This document shows positions 52,246 through 62,400 of a DNA stretch of 64,000 nucleotides, in pieces. The DNA is taken from the NCBI GenBank assembly GCA_039105265.1, contig JAPFFF010000016.1, forward strand, positions 3,038,001 to 3,102,000. Direction: 5' to 3'. The notes under the pieces are model-generated. The model ran no database searches. It was given only the letters and a program-made list of their open reading frames with translations, and was not told the DNA's origin. The first letter of the stretch is position 1. The number at the start of each line of letters is the position of its first letter. The position numbers were made by a program, and so were the translations under genes. The stretch comes from Tritrichomonas musculus (Eukaryota > Parabasalia > Tritrichomonadida > Tritrichomonadidae).

Positions 52246-55200
52246 ATGCTTTTTTGCACGACCAAACCTAGATTTTCCGAATTAGCACTCGACGCTGATT
52301 CGATTGATACCAAAATTGATGATTTTGGTGGAAATTTTTCTGATGATGATGGAAATGGAACACCAGAATTTCGCAGTTTTTCGCCTCAAATTAGTACAGT
52401 AGATAGCCCTTTCAATATAAATTACAACAAACTCGCTACTTCTCCAATATCTCGCCACTCAAGAGAGATCAATTCAAAGACGCACCAAAACGGGGACCAG
52501 TTTGCCCCGAACACAACTCAATCAAATACACAGCCTCGATATGTTCCAAATGTTCCTCATAATCTTCCCGCGCAATACTCACTCACAGATCGAATTTTAT
52601 ATCCTACGGAGCAGCGGCACCCGCCGGTTGGACCTGCTCCTATCAACATACGGAGTACCTCACAGAGCGATTCCAACGTTTCCCCAGACTTTTCAGATTC
52701 CGAAGAATTTAGATCAGATGCGCATCAAAGTGATTCTACGAGCCGACCAAATTGCGCCAGAAATCTCATAGTTCCTAATACACAAAGGACGACAGAGGTA
52801 CTCCTGCAGTCAGGAGTACACTATAATCCGACGAATCCAGAGGGTGGTCAGAACCCCTCTTGGTTCGTCATTACGAGCGATCCTTCACTGGCTTCCCGTT
52901 CCCCTCTGAGTTACCTTGCAAAGGATAAGTCAGTTGAAGGTGTATTGGTTGCCCGAGGACAAATGATCATTTCGAATGGGCAACCAATACTCGACCGAAA
53001 CCGCCCGGCAGTACCTGCATCAGATGCAGAACTCAGCCAGAAGGTGCTCCTCCCTGAGACCTTCGTCCATCCGAGCACGGTTCCGGCGGTTCCATTCAAT
53101 TTTTGCTCCTTCCCACGTTCGCCTTTTGTTTCCCATGTATACAATGTATTAAACTCACTGGCGGTCTCATTCTCGTGCAACATCGGTTGCAATAATCACT
53201 TCACCGACTTTTCAAATCACATGTCAGTCATGAATACCAATATGTTCAATGTTAATAATAGTAATAGTTTCACTAATAATAGTTTCATTAATAATAATAT
53301 CTCTAACTATAATGTTTCTCATAACAATGTTAATCTTGTTCATCATAGCGTTGACGTCGACAACCAGACTGTCGAGTCAACTGCTCATGTAGCTCACCAC
53401 AGCGTTGACGTCGACAATCGGGTTGTCGCGTCAATGGCTCATGTTGCTCATCATAGCGTTGACGTCGACAATCAGATTGTCGCGTCAACGGCACACGTGG
53501 TACATCACGCTGTTGACATTGACAATCAGATTGTCAAGTCAACAGCCCACGTCGCTCATCATTCTGTTGACGTTGACTATCAGACTGTCAAGTCAACAGC
53601 CCTCGTTGCTAATCACGCTGTTGACGTTGACAATCAGATTGTCAAGTCAACAGCTCACGTCGCTCATCACGCTGTTGACGTTGACAATCAGACTGTCAAG
53701 TCAACAGCTCACGTCGTTCATCACACTGTTGACGTTGACAATCAAACTGTCAAGTCAACAGCCCACGTCGCTCATCACGCTGTTGACGTTGACAATCAGA
53801 CTGTCAAGTCAACAGCTCACGTCGTTCATCACGCTGTTGACGTTGACAATCAAACTGTCAAGTCAACAGCTCACGTCGCTCATCACGCTGTTGACGTTGA
53901 CAATCAGATTGTCAAGTCAACAGCTCACGTCGCTCATCACGCTGTTGACGTTGACAATCAGATTGTCAAGTCAACAGCTCACGTCGCTCATCACGCTGTT
54001 GACGTTGACAATCAGATTGTCAAGTCAACAGCTCACGTCGCTCATCACGCTGTTGACGTTGACAATCAGATTGTCAAGTCAACAGCTCACGTCGCTCATC
54101 ACACTGTTGACGTTGACAATCGGGTTGTCGCGTCAACAGCTCACGTCACTCATCACGCTGTTGACGTTGACAATCGGGTTGTCGCGTCAACAGCTCACGT
54201 CACTCACCACAACGTTGACGTTGACAACCAAACCGTCACGTCAACGGCTCACATCACGCATCATTCTGTTGGCGTTGACGATCGGGTTGTCACGTCAACT
54301 GCTCACATCGATCATCATCAAGTAGTCACGAAGGAGAAATTATTCACATCAGTGATTGAGGTACCTAAGTTTGTGTTCGAGATCAATGAGAAAGTGGTTC
54401 CACTATTTACTCTCTCTGGGAACCATTCGTTGCTTAACACATTCTCAAACAATAATTTCCTCGGATCTCGAACCAACTCCTTAGGTACTCAAACTACCAG
54501 TAACTCTTCTGGTACAAGCAGCGTTGTTAGTGGTGCTGAAGAGTTCACCGATGCTCATTCTCACTCTGAACACTCTGATCATTCCGATGATGACAATCAC
54601 GGTGGTAGTGATGATAATCCTTCTTCACCTGTGGGTGACAATGTTTCCATTGATTGGATCGTGAGCGAACTGGCTGGTGTGAAGACCAAAACAGACATGA
54701 AGTCTCTCATTGATATCTTGCAGGTGGCAAACATCGACACTTCACCATTCGCAAACGTTAGCGACGTTGACACTCCTATCATTCTCCTCATGTATCAGAA
54801 AGACAGATGGTTAGGAGTTGGGCAGTTTTACTGCCCTTGCTGCGACAAAACGTTTCCCACATGTGCGTCCTTGTCTTTTCACCTCAAATCGACGCACACG
54901 ACGAATAACATTCCTCTGGAGCAAGCGGCGTTCGAGTACATTGTCGGCAGGAAGCTGAGGTGGAAGATCGATTCACCTCACCTTCCGCCTGACGCTTTTC
55001 ACTATCGTACCATTCACGTTTGTCCGTGCAGCGACTGCGACTACTTGGTCAGCAGAGCGAACTCATTGAGCAGCCACATGGGCTCATCGCACCAGGACAT
55101 GGAAGCGCTTAAACGTGAAGTTGGAGTCTTCTGGGCGATGAGCATTCTGCACGCTAAGAAACATCGAAAATTACTTGTGGCTAGCGATGTTTACCATGAC

Positions 55201-58200
55201 CTGCACGGTTCCTTGTGCATGAAATGCAAGGACTTCGTTGGTAGAGACAAAGCTACAGTCAAACAGCATACCAACAGATCACATCCCCAGGCCAATGTTG
55301 AAGGTCATCGGGTTCAGGCAATCGACATAAGTATATCCGTTAATTGGCTTTCGCCTGAAACCGATGACGATGAAATTCGTGAAGCCAACACTGACCTGGA
55401 GAGAATCAAGATTGTGAGGAGTGAGAACAGAGTCACTCAAGATAATGAGAGACAGATGCCAGTGCAACCTCGGGCAGACGAATCGGTGGATCTCCAAGTG
55501 ATGGAAGATCGTCGTCGCGGGGAAGACTCACGCAGACGGAGACGACAGGCTGGGTTCATACCTGCCAACGAGAGACTGCCTGAGGCGCACTTGCATTCAG
55601 TCTCTTCATCTAGCGAAGAAGATACTCACACAATTGATGAACATCCGGCTCACCCAGCGTCAGCTTCGATCGTGGACATTGAGAGTTGCCTGTCCAAAGC
55701 TGAGAATTGGAAGTCGAGGTGCATGAAGGAAGATGATGATTTCGTGCACCTCCCGAAGCTGTGGGGTGACCGTTTAGCGAAACACAGGAAAAAGTTCGAA
55801 GAAGTGTTTAACAGTGAAGTCAAGGATGTTCTCAATTGGTATAATGAAGCTATTAACCTCTCTGACTCTTTGGAAAAGAGCAGCCGAATGCTTCTCTGCG
55901 AAGGGATGATTTCGAAAATCATTCTCATTCTACGGAAGTCGATTAGGAAGTTCGTTCGTTCGGCACGGAGAGGTTCAGATAAGATTCGTCGCCCGCATTC
56001 CTTGGAGACACCGATTCAGATGAAGTCGGCCTCCAAATTCATCGCTGGTATTGAACTCCTGCATTCCCGCATTCACATCACTGATGAAGATCTCGATCAA
56101 CCTCAACGTAATGTAATCGCAGACATCAAAGAGAAGCTTGTTCGCTTTCTGTCACAAGCTCCTTTGGAGTTCTCTCAACTTCTTGGGAGTGGTGACTTGG
56201 ACTCAATTGACGGCTTGATTTACGATGAGCATTACGATGAAAGGATGAAATTCATACGTGCCAAGCTAGAGGAATTGGAGATTCTCAACAACTCTCCTTC
56301 CTCGCTTGGCTACAAGAAGTTCCTTCAGAAATTCTACGCTGAAGACGCCAAACGTACACTCGACTGGTTCGTGTTGAACGACGACACACCGGAATGTGTC
56401 GTCCCAGTCGAAGATTTCGAGAACGTGTACGGGTCCTCGTGGAGCGATGCTGCTGCTCTCGGGGATGACCCAGATGGTGTTTACACTCTTCAGCGCAGAA
56501 TTTCATCGAATAATTCTGATGAACTCAAATCACTCATCCTCAACGAAGAAGCTATTCTCAAAGCGGTCAGATCGAGATCCAATCTGTCTGCCGTCGGATG
56601 CGACGGCATTTCAAATGGTGTGTGGAAGGTTGGCGGGAGTGTCACGGCGACGATCATCAAGAATGTGTTGTGTTGCATGCTTGACACGGGTCTCTTTCCG
56701 GAGGTGTTGAAAATGAACAAAACCGTCATGTTGTTTAAGAAAGGAGACCCTGACGACGCCCATTCGTGGCGTCCTATCACCATCACTCCGACGATTTATC
56801 GGATGCTGATGTGTCACATCAGCCGCTCGCTTCAAACGCTGAATTCAAAACATAGGTTCATATCACCGAGTCAGAAAGGATTCATGCGTATTCCAGCTGG
56901 AGCGGCTGAGCATGCAACTGTGGTTGATGAGATGATACACGATGCTGCACGGAACCAAAAGTCACTCTACATCACGACGATCGACTTTTCTGATGCATTT
57001 GGTTCCGTACCACATAAACTTATTAAAAAGAATCTTACAGACATTGGCTTTGATCTTTCTTTTGTTAAAACGATTATTAATTCGTACAGAGACTCTTCGA
57101 CGAAGATCATCAGCAACAACAGACGATCTAATTCTATCTGTTTTCGCAAAGGCGTCAAGCAAGGTTGTCCGCTGAGTCCGACGTTATTCAACATTTGTAT
57201 CGAACCTCTCCTCGCGCGGTTGAACGCTTGCAAGGAGGACGGTTATCATTGGTTGGACTCAGCGACAACCGTTCAAGCTTACGCCGATGACATAATCGTG
57301 TTCTCGGACTCGGAAGTCGGGATGAAGAACTTGCTTTCGGTCGTGGAGCACTTCTGCAGTTATGCAGGCGACATGAAGATCAACTGCAAGAAGTGCCACG
57401 CTTTCACATACATTGCTCACAATGGTTCTCGCAGTGTGTTGAACGACAACTTCACCATTGCTGGAGGACGTATTGATAACATCAGTATTCAGAACAATAC
57501 AACGTATCTCGGACTTCCAATCGCGTGCAAATCTTCGCAGCGTAAACATCACGTTTTTCGGCGAATCGAAGACATGACGAAGGACGTCATTCGAATTACT
57601 AGCAGCGCTCTTCGGTTCACACAAGCGGTTGACGCCATCAAACGGTTCGTGATTCCCAAGATTGACTACGAACTGATGGCGAACACAGCACCGACAAATT
57701 GCCTCAGTCGCTTAGATGAACTCATTCGGGGCAAGTTGTCCAAAATGATCGGTGCTGCTGGTATTCCAACCGCCTGGTTCTACACGACGAAAAACGATGG
57801 CGGTCTTTACATACAGAAACTCACAGATCGCCAGAAAGCTCTCACTATCAGACTCTACATTGCTTTGATGGAGTCTAACGATAAAAGCATCCGTGATATG
57901 GTCAAGGCTTCAGATGAAGCCGAGATCATCTTCAGGGATGCTACCATCGACTTGACTTCACCGTTCTTGCACCTAAAAGTTAAAGACAATGGTGCGTTAG
58001 ATGCAAAGCGTAACCGCGGGACGTCGAACATCTTAGCCCGATGTGTTAAAGCTTTGCACGACGCTAACATGGGTCTGATACTCAAAGATGATATGTTTAC
58101 GCTCAAAGATCTGAATAGTAATGTCACATATGATGTTAACACCTCTAATGTTGTTAAACACATCATGAAAGTCATGAGTGACCGTTACTATTCAGATCTT

Positions 58201-59328
58201 TGTCTGCACAAGATGAGAGGACATACATTCACGACATTGAAAAACTCACCATTGAGCAACTACCTCATGAAGCCCAATGCTTTGATGGCGGACTCTGTTG
58301 TCAGATTCGCTATCAAAGCACGTACGAATACGCTCATGACAGCATCACTTGCTGCTCACAGAAACCCTCAAATGAGTAACCGTTGCACTCGTTGTGGACA
58401 GATTGAAACTCTCAATCACATCTTAAACGGGTGCAAGCGGTGCAAACACAAATTCACAAAGAGACACGACGAAGTTGTCAAGGTACTTTGCAAGTACCTT
58501 ACCGAAAAGAAGAGAGTCATCGTGCATTGTAACCAAAGTGTTCGTGGACGCAGCAACGAACACATCACTGGTGACTCTGCTTCTCTCAGACCAGATGTAT
58601 GGTGGTGGGACGGTGACCAGCTGAAGATAGCTGAATTCACCATCCCATACGGAATGTTATCTGGCGATGATGATGTATCCACCTTAGTCATACGACGCAG
58701 AGAGAAGTTGAACAAGTACCAGAAGCTTGTCGATGATTGCAGAAACCAGTTGAACTGCAATGTGTCGCTATTTGTGTTCATTGTCTCCTCCCTCGGTGCA
58801 ATACCCGATGACACCATCAATGAACTCAAGAAAGTGACAGTCACGACCAAAGACGCACTCAAACTTGCATGGAGGATGGTAGCAGCCGCTTTACGTGAAT
58901 CTATGATATTGTACATTGATACTAAGATTAAGAAGAGGGTTAACGACAACAATGAAGATGAAGATAACGATAACGATAATGGTAACGATTATGATAACGA
59001 TGTTGAAAATGTTAATGTTCTTGATACTGATGGTGACGATGATTCTAATGATCTCAATGATACTAGCTCCAATGTTACCGACGGGGAGTCCGCAGACGAT
59101 GAGTACAACTCTGTCAACATCCTTGACGACGAAGAATGGCGGGATCTCATTGATGCAAGTGCGGATGTTGACAGGTCGGGGCCCCCGTCTGAGCTTGACA
59201 CTACTGATGATGAAACTGACGTACTGGAAAATCCAGGCACCACCCCACTATGGAACCAAACTCAAGGTGCCGACCCTGCCTCCGCTACCGAAGAGGAGGG
59301 AGTCCAACACTCCTCTTCTGAATTTTAG
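52246..59328 (+). CDS. LINE polyprotein: C2H2 fingers, reverse transcriptase, restriction-like endonuclease
   Basis: 2360 codons. Residues 1-365 are polar and of no known domain, with an Asn-rich stretch near 325-360. Residues about 366-690 are the 18-residue tandem repeat HHAVDVDNQIVKSTAHVA. Three zinc fingers follow: YCPCCDKTF with HLKSTH (from Cys863), CPCSDCDYL with HMGSSH (from 926) and CMKCKDF with HTNRSH (from 991). The RT spans about 1480-1750, with Asp1580 in TTIDFSDAFG, GVKQGCPLSPTLFN, and YADD at 1679-1682. A knuckle CTRCG-x-HILNGC starts at 2047. The endonuclease shows RPD (Asp2117) and AEFTIPYG (Glu2130), then KLNKYQ. The tail is Asp/Asn-rich. Together these would bind target DNA, nick it and prime cDNA synthesis. 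The protein is about twice the usual length because of the N-terminal extension. Confidence 0.9.
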   Translation: MLFCTTKPRFSELALDADSIDTKIDDFGGNFSDDDGNGTPEFRSFSPQISTVDSPFNINYNKLATSPISRHSREINSKTHQNGDQFAPNTTQSNTQPRYVPNVPHNLPAQYSLTDRILYPTEQRHPPVGPAPINIRSTSQSDSNVSPDFSDSEEFRSDAHQSDSTSRPNCARNLIVPNTQRTTEVLLQSGVHYNPTNPEGGQNPSWFVITSDPSLASRSPLSYLAKDKSVEGVLVARGQMIISNGQPILDRNRPAVPASDAELSQKVLLPETFVHPSTVPAVPFNFCSFPRSPFVSHVYNVLNSLAVSFSCNIGCNNHFTDFSNHMSVMNTNMFNVNNSNSFTNNSFINNNISNYNVSHNNVNLVHHSVDVDNQTVESTAHVAHHSVDVDNRVVASMAHVAHHSVDVDNQIVASTAHVVHHAVDIDNQIVKSTAHVAHHSVDVDYQTVKSTALVANHAVDVDNQIVKSTAHVAHHAVDVDNQTVKSTAHVVHHTVDVDNQTVKSTAHVAHHAVDVDNQTVKSTAHVVHHAVDVDNQTVKSTAHVAHHAVDVDNQIVKSTAHVAHHAVDVDNQIVKSTAHVAHHAVDVDNQIVKSTAHVAHHAVDVDNQIVKSTAHVAHHTVDVDNRVVASTAHVTHHAVDVDNRVVASTAHVTHHNVDVDNQTVTSTAHITHHSVGVDDRVVTSTAHIDHHQVVTKEKLFTSVIEVPKFVFEINEKVVPLFTLSGNHSLLNTFSNNNFLGSRTNSLGTQTTSNSSGTSSVVSGAEEFTDAHSHSEHSDHSDDDNHGGSDDNPSSPVGDNVSIDWIVSELAGVKTKTDMKSLIDILQVANIDTSPFANVSDVDTPIILLMYQKDRWLGVGQFYCPCCDKTFPTCASLSFHLKSTHTTNNIPLEQAAFEYIVGRKLRWKIDSPHLPPDAFHYRTIHVCPCSDCDYLVSRANSLSSHMGSSHQDMEALKREVGVFWAMSILHAKKHRKLLVASDVYHDLHGSLCMKCKDFVGRDKATVKQHTNRSHPQANVEGHRVQAIDISISVNWLSPETDDDEIREANTDLERIKIVRSENRVTQDNERQMPVQPRADESVDLQVMEDRRRGEDSRRRRRQAGFIPANERLPEAHLHSVSSSSEEDTHTIDEHPAHPASASIVDIESCLSKAENWKSRCMKEDDDFVHLPKLWGDRLAKHRKKFEEVFNSEVKDVLNWYNEAINLSDSLEKSSRMLLCEGMISKIILILRKSIRKFVRSARRGSDKIRRPHSLETPIQMKSASKFIAGIELLHSRIHITDEDLDQPQRNVIADIKEKLVRFLSQAPLEFSQLLGSGDLDSIDGLIYDEHYDERMKFIRAKLEELEILNNSPSSLGYKKFLQKFYAEDAKRTLDWFVLNDDTPECVVPVEDFENVYGSSWSDAAALGDDPDGVYTLQRRISSNNSDELKSLILNEEAILKAVRSRSNLSAVGCDGISNGVWKVGGSVTATIIKNVLCCMLDTGLFPEVLKMNKTVMLFKKGDPDDAHSWRPITITPTIYRMLMCHISRSLQTLNSKHRFISPSQKGFMRIPAGAAEHATVVDEMIHDAARNQKSLYITTIDFSDAFGSVPHKLIKKNLTDIGFDLSFVKTIINSYRDSSTKIISNNRRSNSICFRKGVKQGCPLSPTLFNICIEPLLARLNACKEDGYHWLDSATTVQAYADDIIVFSDSEVGMKNLLSVVEHFCSYAGDMKINCKKCHAFTYIAHNGSRSVLNDNFTIAGGRIDNISIQNNTTYLGLPIACKSSQRKHHVFRRIEDMTKDVIRITSSALRFTQAVDAIKRFVIPKIDYELMANTAPTNCLSRLDELIRGKLSKMIGAAGIPTAWFYTTKNDGGLYIQKLTDRQKALTIRLYIALMESNDKSIRDMVKASDEAEIIFRDATIDLTSPFLHLKVKDNGALDAKRNRGTSNILARCVKALHDANMGLILKDDMFTLKDLNSNVTYDVNTSNVVKHIMKVMSDRYYSDLCLHKMRGHTFTTLKNSPLSNYLMKPNALMADSVVRFAIKARTNTLMTASLAAHRNPQMSNRCTRCGQIETLNHILNGCKRCKHKFTKRHDEVVKVLCKYLTEKKRVIVHCNQSVRGRSNEHITGDSASLRPDVWWWDGDQLKIAEFTIPYGMLSGDDDVSTLVIRRREKLNKYQKLVDDCRNQLNCNVSLFVFIVSSLGAIPDDTINELKKVTVTTKDALKLAWRMVAAALRESMILYIDTKIKKRVNDNNEDEDNDNDNGNDYDNDVENVNVLDTDGDDDSNDLNDTSSNVTDGESADDEYNSVNILDDEEWRDLIDASADVDRSGPPSELDTTDDETDVLENPGTTPLWNQTQGADPASATEEEGVQHSSSEF
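53340..54320 (+). repeat. 54-bp in-frame minisatellite of LINE copy 1, about 18 units
   Basis: Each unit encodes 18 residues. The core GTTGACGTTGACAATC is followed after one base by GATTGTCAAGTCAAC, its near-perfect inverse, so each unit can fold into a 13-15-bp hairpin. Units at the array start use GTCGACA with TGTCGA and units near the end use GTTGACG with CGTCAAC, so changes in one arm are often matched in the other. The array is also open in a second frame, which is a by-product of the period. Confidence 0.88.
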
Positions 59329-59433
59329 GCAGATTTTTTATTGGGGCCCGCCCCTTTTATTTTATTGTGAGTGAATCATCACTCTCGTTTATTAGTATTT
59401 TATACTTACTCTAATGATTAATAAACGAATTTA
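59329..59433 (+). other. 3' untranslated region of LINE copy 1 with stacked hairpins
   Basis: Three inverted repeats follow the stop codon: GGGGCCCGCCCC (about 59343), GAGTGA-ATCA-TCACTC (about 59370) and a 9-bp stem CGTTTATTA with TAATAAACG (about 59386 and 59420). No poly-A follows. R2-type elements use a structured 3' end to prime reverse transcription, so this is the likely RT-recognition region. Confidence 0.55.
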
Positions 59434-59458
59434 CCACACGGGAGGAGATTTTTTTTTA
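59434..59458 (+). repeat. 25-bp copy of the tRNA-Asn 3' end and terminator (target-site duplication)
   Basis: It is identical to 52211-52235: half of the T arm, the acceptor 3' strand GGGAGGA, GA and nine T plus A. The rest of the tRNA is absent. It separates LINE copy 1 from copy 2 and is best explained as the target duplication left by the insertion of copy 1. Confidence 0.85.
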
Positions 59459-59468
59459 TTTTGCAAAT

Positions 59469-62400
59469 ATGTTGATCTACCCAACGAAAAGTAGATTTTT
59501 GGAATCAGCAGTAGATGCTGATTCGTTTGATTCCACTCCGGAAAAAATCGGTGAAAATTTTTTTATTAATCGAGATATCATGACCGATAGGTGTCACAAT
59601 TCTACCCATATTCACAACAGCAATTGCCATTCCGATAACAAATACGATGGAGGTTTTAAGATTCCTTGTTCTAGGGAACAGATATCCCATCATCCAAAAC
59701 TCAATAAGTTCGACTTTTTCAAAGACAATTCGCTACTAGACGACCTTGACTCCTCGTATAAAACAAGATACGCAACTCAAATCTCACCCCGCAAAAAAGA
59801 TACTAGCAGATATCCTAGTGATGATGTGAAGCTGCGGCTCCCGCCGGTTGGACCAGCTTCACAATCACTTTCCAAGTGTCCTGATGACGATATGACCAAT
59901 TTCGAGCACATTAATTCAGATTCAGAAAAAAGTGATAATAGTGATCAAATATCAATTTCCGATGAAGAAATTGAGGAACCTGAAACTATTTTCTGCAATT
60001 CAAATAATCCTTCTAGAGGGACAGAAGTGCTCTTACAGTCGGGTGTTCACTATAACCCGTCGAATTCTGATGGAGTTCCTAACCCATCATGGATCGTTGT
60101 TACGTGCGATCCTTCATTGATTTCTCGTTGTCCTCTTGCTTATAATATGAATGAGAAGTCATCCGAAGGAATTCTGGTTGCTCGAGGACAATTGATCATT
60201 TCCGATGAGCAACCAAAATTCGACAGGAATCGACCAGCAATCCCATCAACGGATGAAGAACTTCGTTTAAATGCTTTTGATCCCTATTCTTTCGTTCCTT
60301 CGTCTAGCATTCGAACGGTTCCATTCAATTTTCACTCAAAATGTTCCCCGTTTGTTTCGCATGTGTCCAACATCGTTAATTCGCTCTTTCTCTCAGGAAC
60401 ATGCAACATCGGGTGCAACACATCTCACTTCACCGACATTTCACATCACATGTCATGGAGTTACATCAATAATAATAACTTTTATTTCCTTTCTTCGCAG
60501 CACATTGATACGCGTGATATTGTTAATTCTTACTCACCAAACTCAGCAGCTAATATTAGTAGTCAATCAGCTGGTGCCATCTCTCAACCTGCTGACTCAA
60601 ACACGTTTGAGAACAACCATGTTGTGAGTGCTGATACTCACAATGTTGAATCTGTTGCTAATCACGCTGTTGACGTTGACAATCAGATTGTCAAGTCAAC
60701 AGCTCACGTCGCTAATCACGCTGTTGACGTTGACAATCAGATTGTCAAGTCAACAGCTCACGTCGCTCATCACGCTGTTGACATTGACAATCAGACTGTC
60801 AAGTCAACAGCTCAAGTCGCTCATCACGCTGTTGACGTTGACAATCAGATTGTCAAGTCAACAGCTCACGTCGCTCATCACGCTGTTGACGTTGACAATC
60901 AGATTGTCAAGTCAACAGCTCACGTCGCTCATCACGCTGTTGACGTTGACAATCGTGTTGTCACGTCAACAGCTCACGTCGCTCATCACGCTGTTGACGT
61001 TGACAATCAGATTGTCAAGTCAACAGCTCACGTCGCTCATCACGCTGTTGACGTTGACAATCAGATTGTCACGTCAACAGCTCACGTCTCTCATCACACT
61101 GTTGACGTTGACAATCAGATTGTCAAGTCAACAGCTCACGTCGCTCATCATGCTGTTGACGTTGACAATCAGATTGTCAAGTCAACAGCTCACGTCGCTC
61201 ATCACGCTGTTGACGTTGACAATCAGATTGTCAAGTCAACAGCTCACGTCGCTCATCACGCTGTTGACGTTGACAATCAGATTGTCAAGTCAACAGCTCA
61301 CGTCGCTCATCACGCTGTTGACGTTGACAATCAGATTGTCAAGTCAACAGCTCACGTCGCTCATCACGCTGTTGACGTTGACAATCAGATTGTCAAGTCA
61401 ACAGCTCACGTCACTCATCACGCTGTTGACGTTGACAATCGGGTTGTCACGTCAACAGCTCACGTCACTCACCACAACGTTGACGTTGACAATCAGATTG
61501 TCAAGTCAACAGCTCACGTCGCTCATCATGCTGTTGACGTTGACAATCAGATTGTCAAGTCAACAGCTCACGTCACTCATCACGCTGTTGACGTTGACAA
61601 TCGGGTTGTCACGTCAACAGCTCACGTCACTCACCACAACGTTGACGTTGACAACCAAACCGTCACGTCAACGGCTCACATCACGCATCATTCTGTTGGC
61701 GTTGACGATCGGGTTGTCACGTCAACTGCTCACATCGATCATCATCAAGTAGTCACGAAGGAGAAATTATTCACATCAGTGATTGAGGTACCTAAGTTTG
61801 TGTTCGAGATCAATGAGAAAGTGGTTCCACTATTTACTCTCTCTGGGAACCATTCGTTGCTTAACACATTCTCAAACAATAATTTCCTCGGATCTCGAAC
61901 CAACTCCTTAGGTACTCAAACTACCAGTAACTCTTCTGGTACAAGCAGCGTTGTTAGTGGTGCTGAAGAGTTCACCGATGCTCATTCTCACTCTGAACAC
62001 TCTGATCATTCCGATGATGACAATCACGGTGGTAGTGATGATAATCCTTCTTCACCTGTGGGTGACAATGTTTCCATTGATTGGATCGTGAGCGAACTGG
62101 CTGGTGTGAAGACCAAAACAGACATGAAGTCTCTCATTGATATCTTGCAGGTGGCAAACATCGACACTTCACCATTCGCAAACGTTAGCGACGTTGACAC
62201 TCCTATCATTCTCCTCATGTATCAGAAAGACAGATGGTTAGGAGTTGGGCAGTTTTACTGCCCTTGCTGCGACAAAACGTTTCCCACATGTGCGTCCTTG
62301 TCTTTTCACCTCAAATCGACGCACACGACGAATAACATTCCTCTGGAGCAAGCGGCGTTCGAGTACATTGTCGGCAGGAAGCTGAGGTGGAAGATCGATT

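Larger units (their letters stand above)
52236..59433 (+). mobile_element. non-LTR retrotransposon (RLE-type LINE), copy 1, inserted at the 3' end of tRNA-Asn
   Basis: A 7.2-kb element with one long ORF, a very short 5' leader (about 10 bases) and a 105-base 3' tail ending in AATAAACGAATTTA without poly-A. It is bracketed by two copies of a 25-bp segment, CCACACGGGAGGAGA plus T9 and A, the 3' end of the tRNA gene and its terminator (52211-52235 and 59434-59458). Its GC content is higher than that of the surrounding DNA. The ORF is uninterrupted, so the copy looks complete. The domain order (zinc fingers, RT, CCHC, restriction-like endonuclease) places it with the R2/R4/NeSL/CRE-type group rather than with APE-type LINEs. 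Confidence 0.88.

Noticed and set aside
53405-54325. A 306-codon open frame (Leu/Thr/Ser-rich) overlapping the LINE minisatellite, and a similar 374-codon one at 60628-61752
   Set aside because: Both are the +1-type shadow of a 54-bp repeat that lacks stops in two frames; they begin and end with the array and carry no independent signal.
52246-59328. Assigning the LINE to the APE-type (TRE-like) group because of the tRNA target
   Set aside because: No apurinic-endonuclease domain is seen; the C-terminal CCHC plus RPD/E endonuclease marks the restriction-like group.
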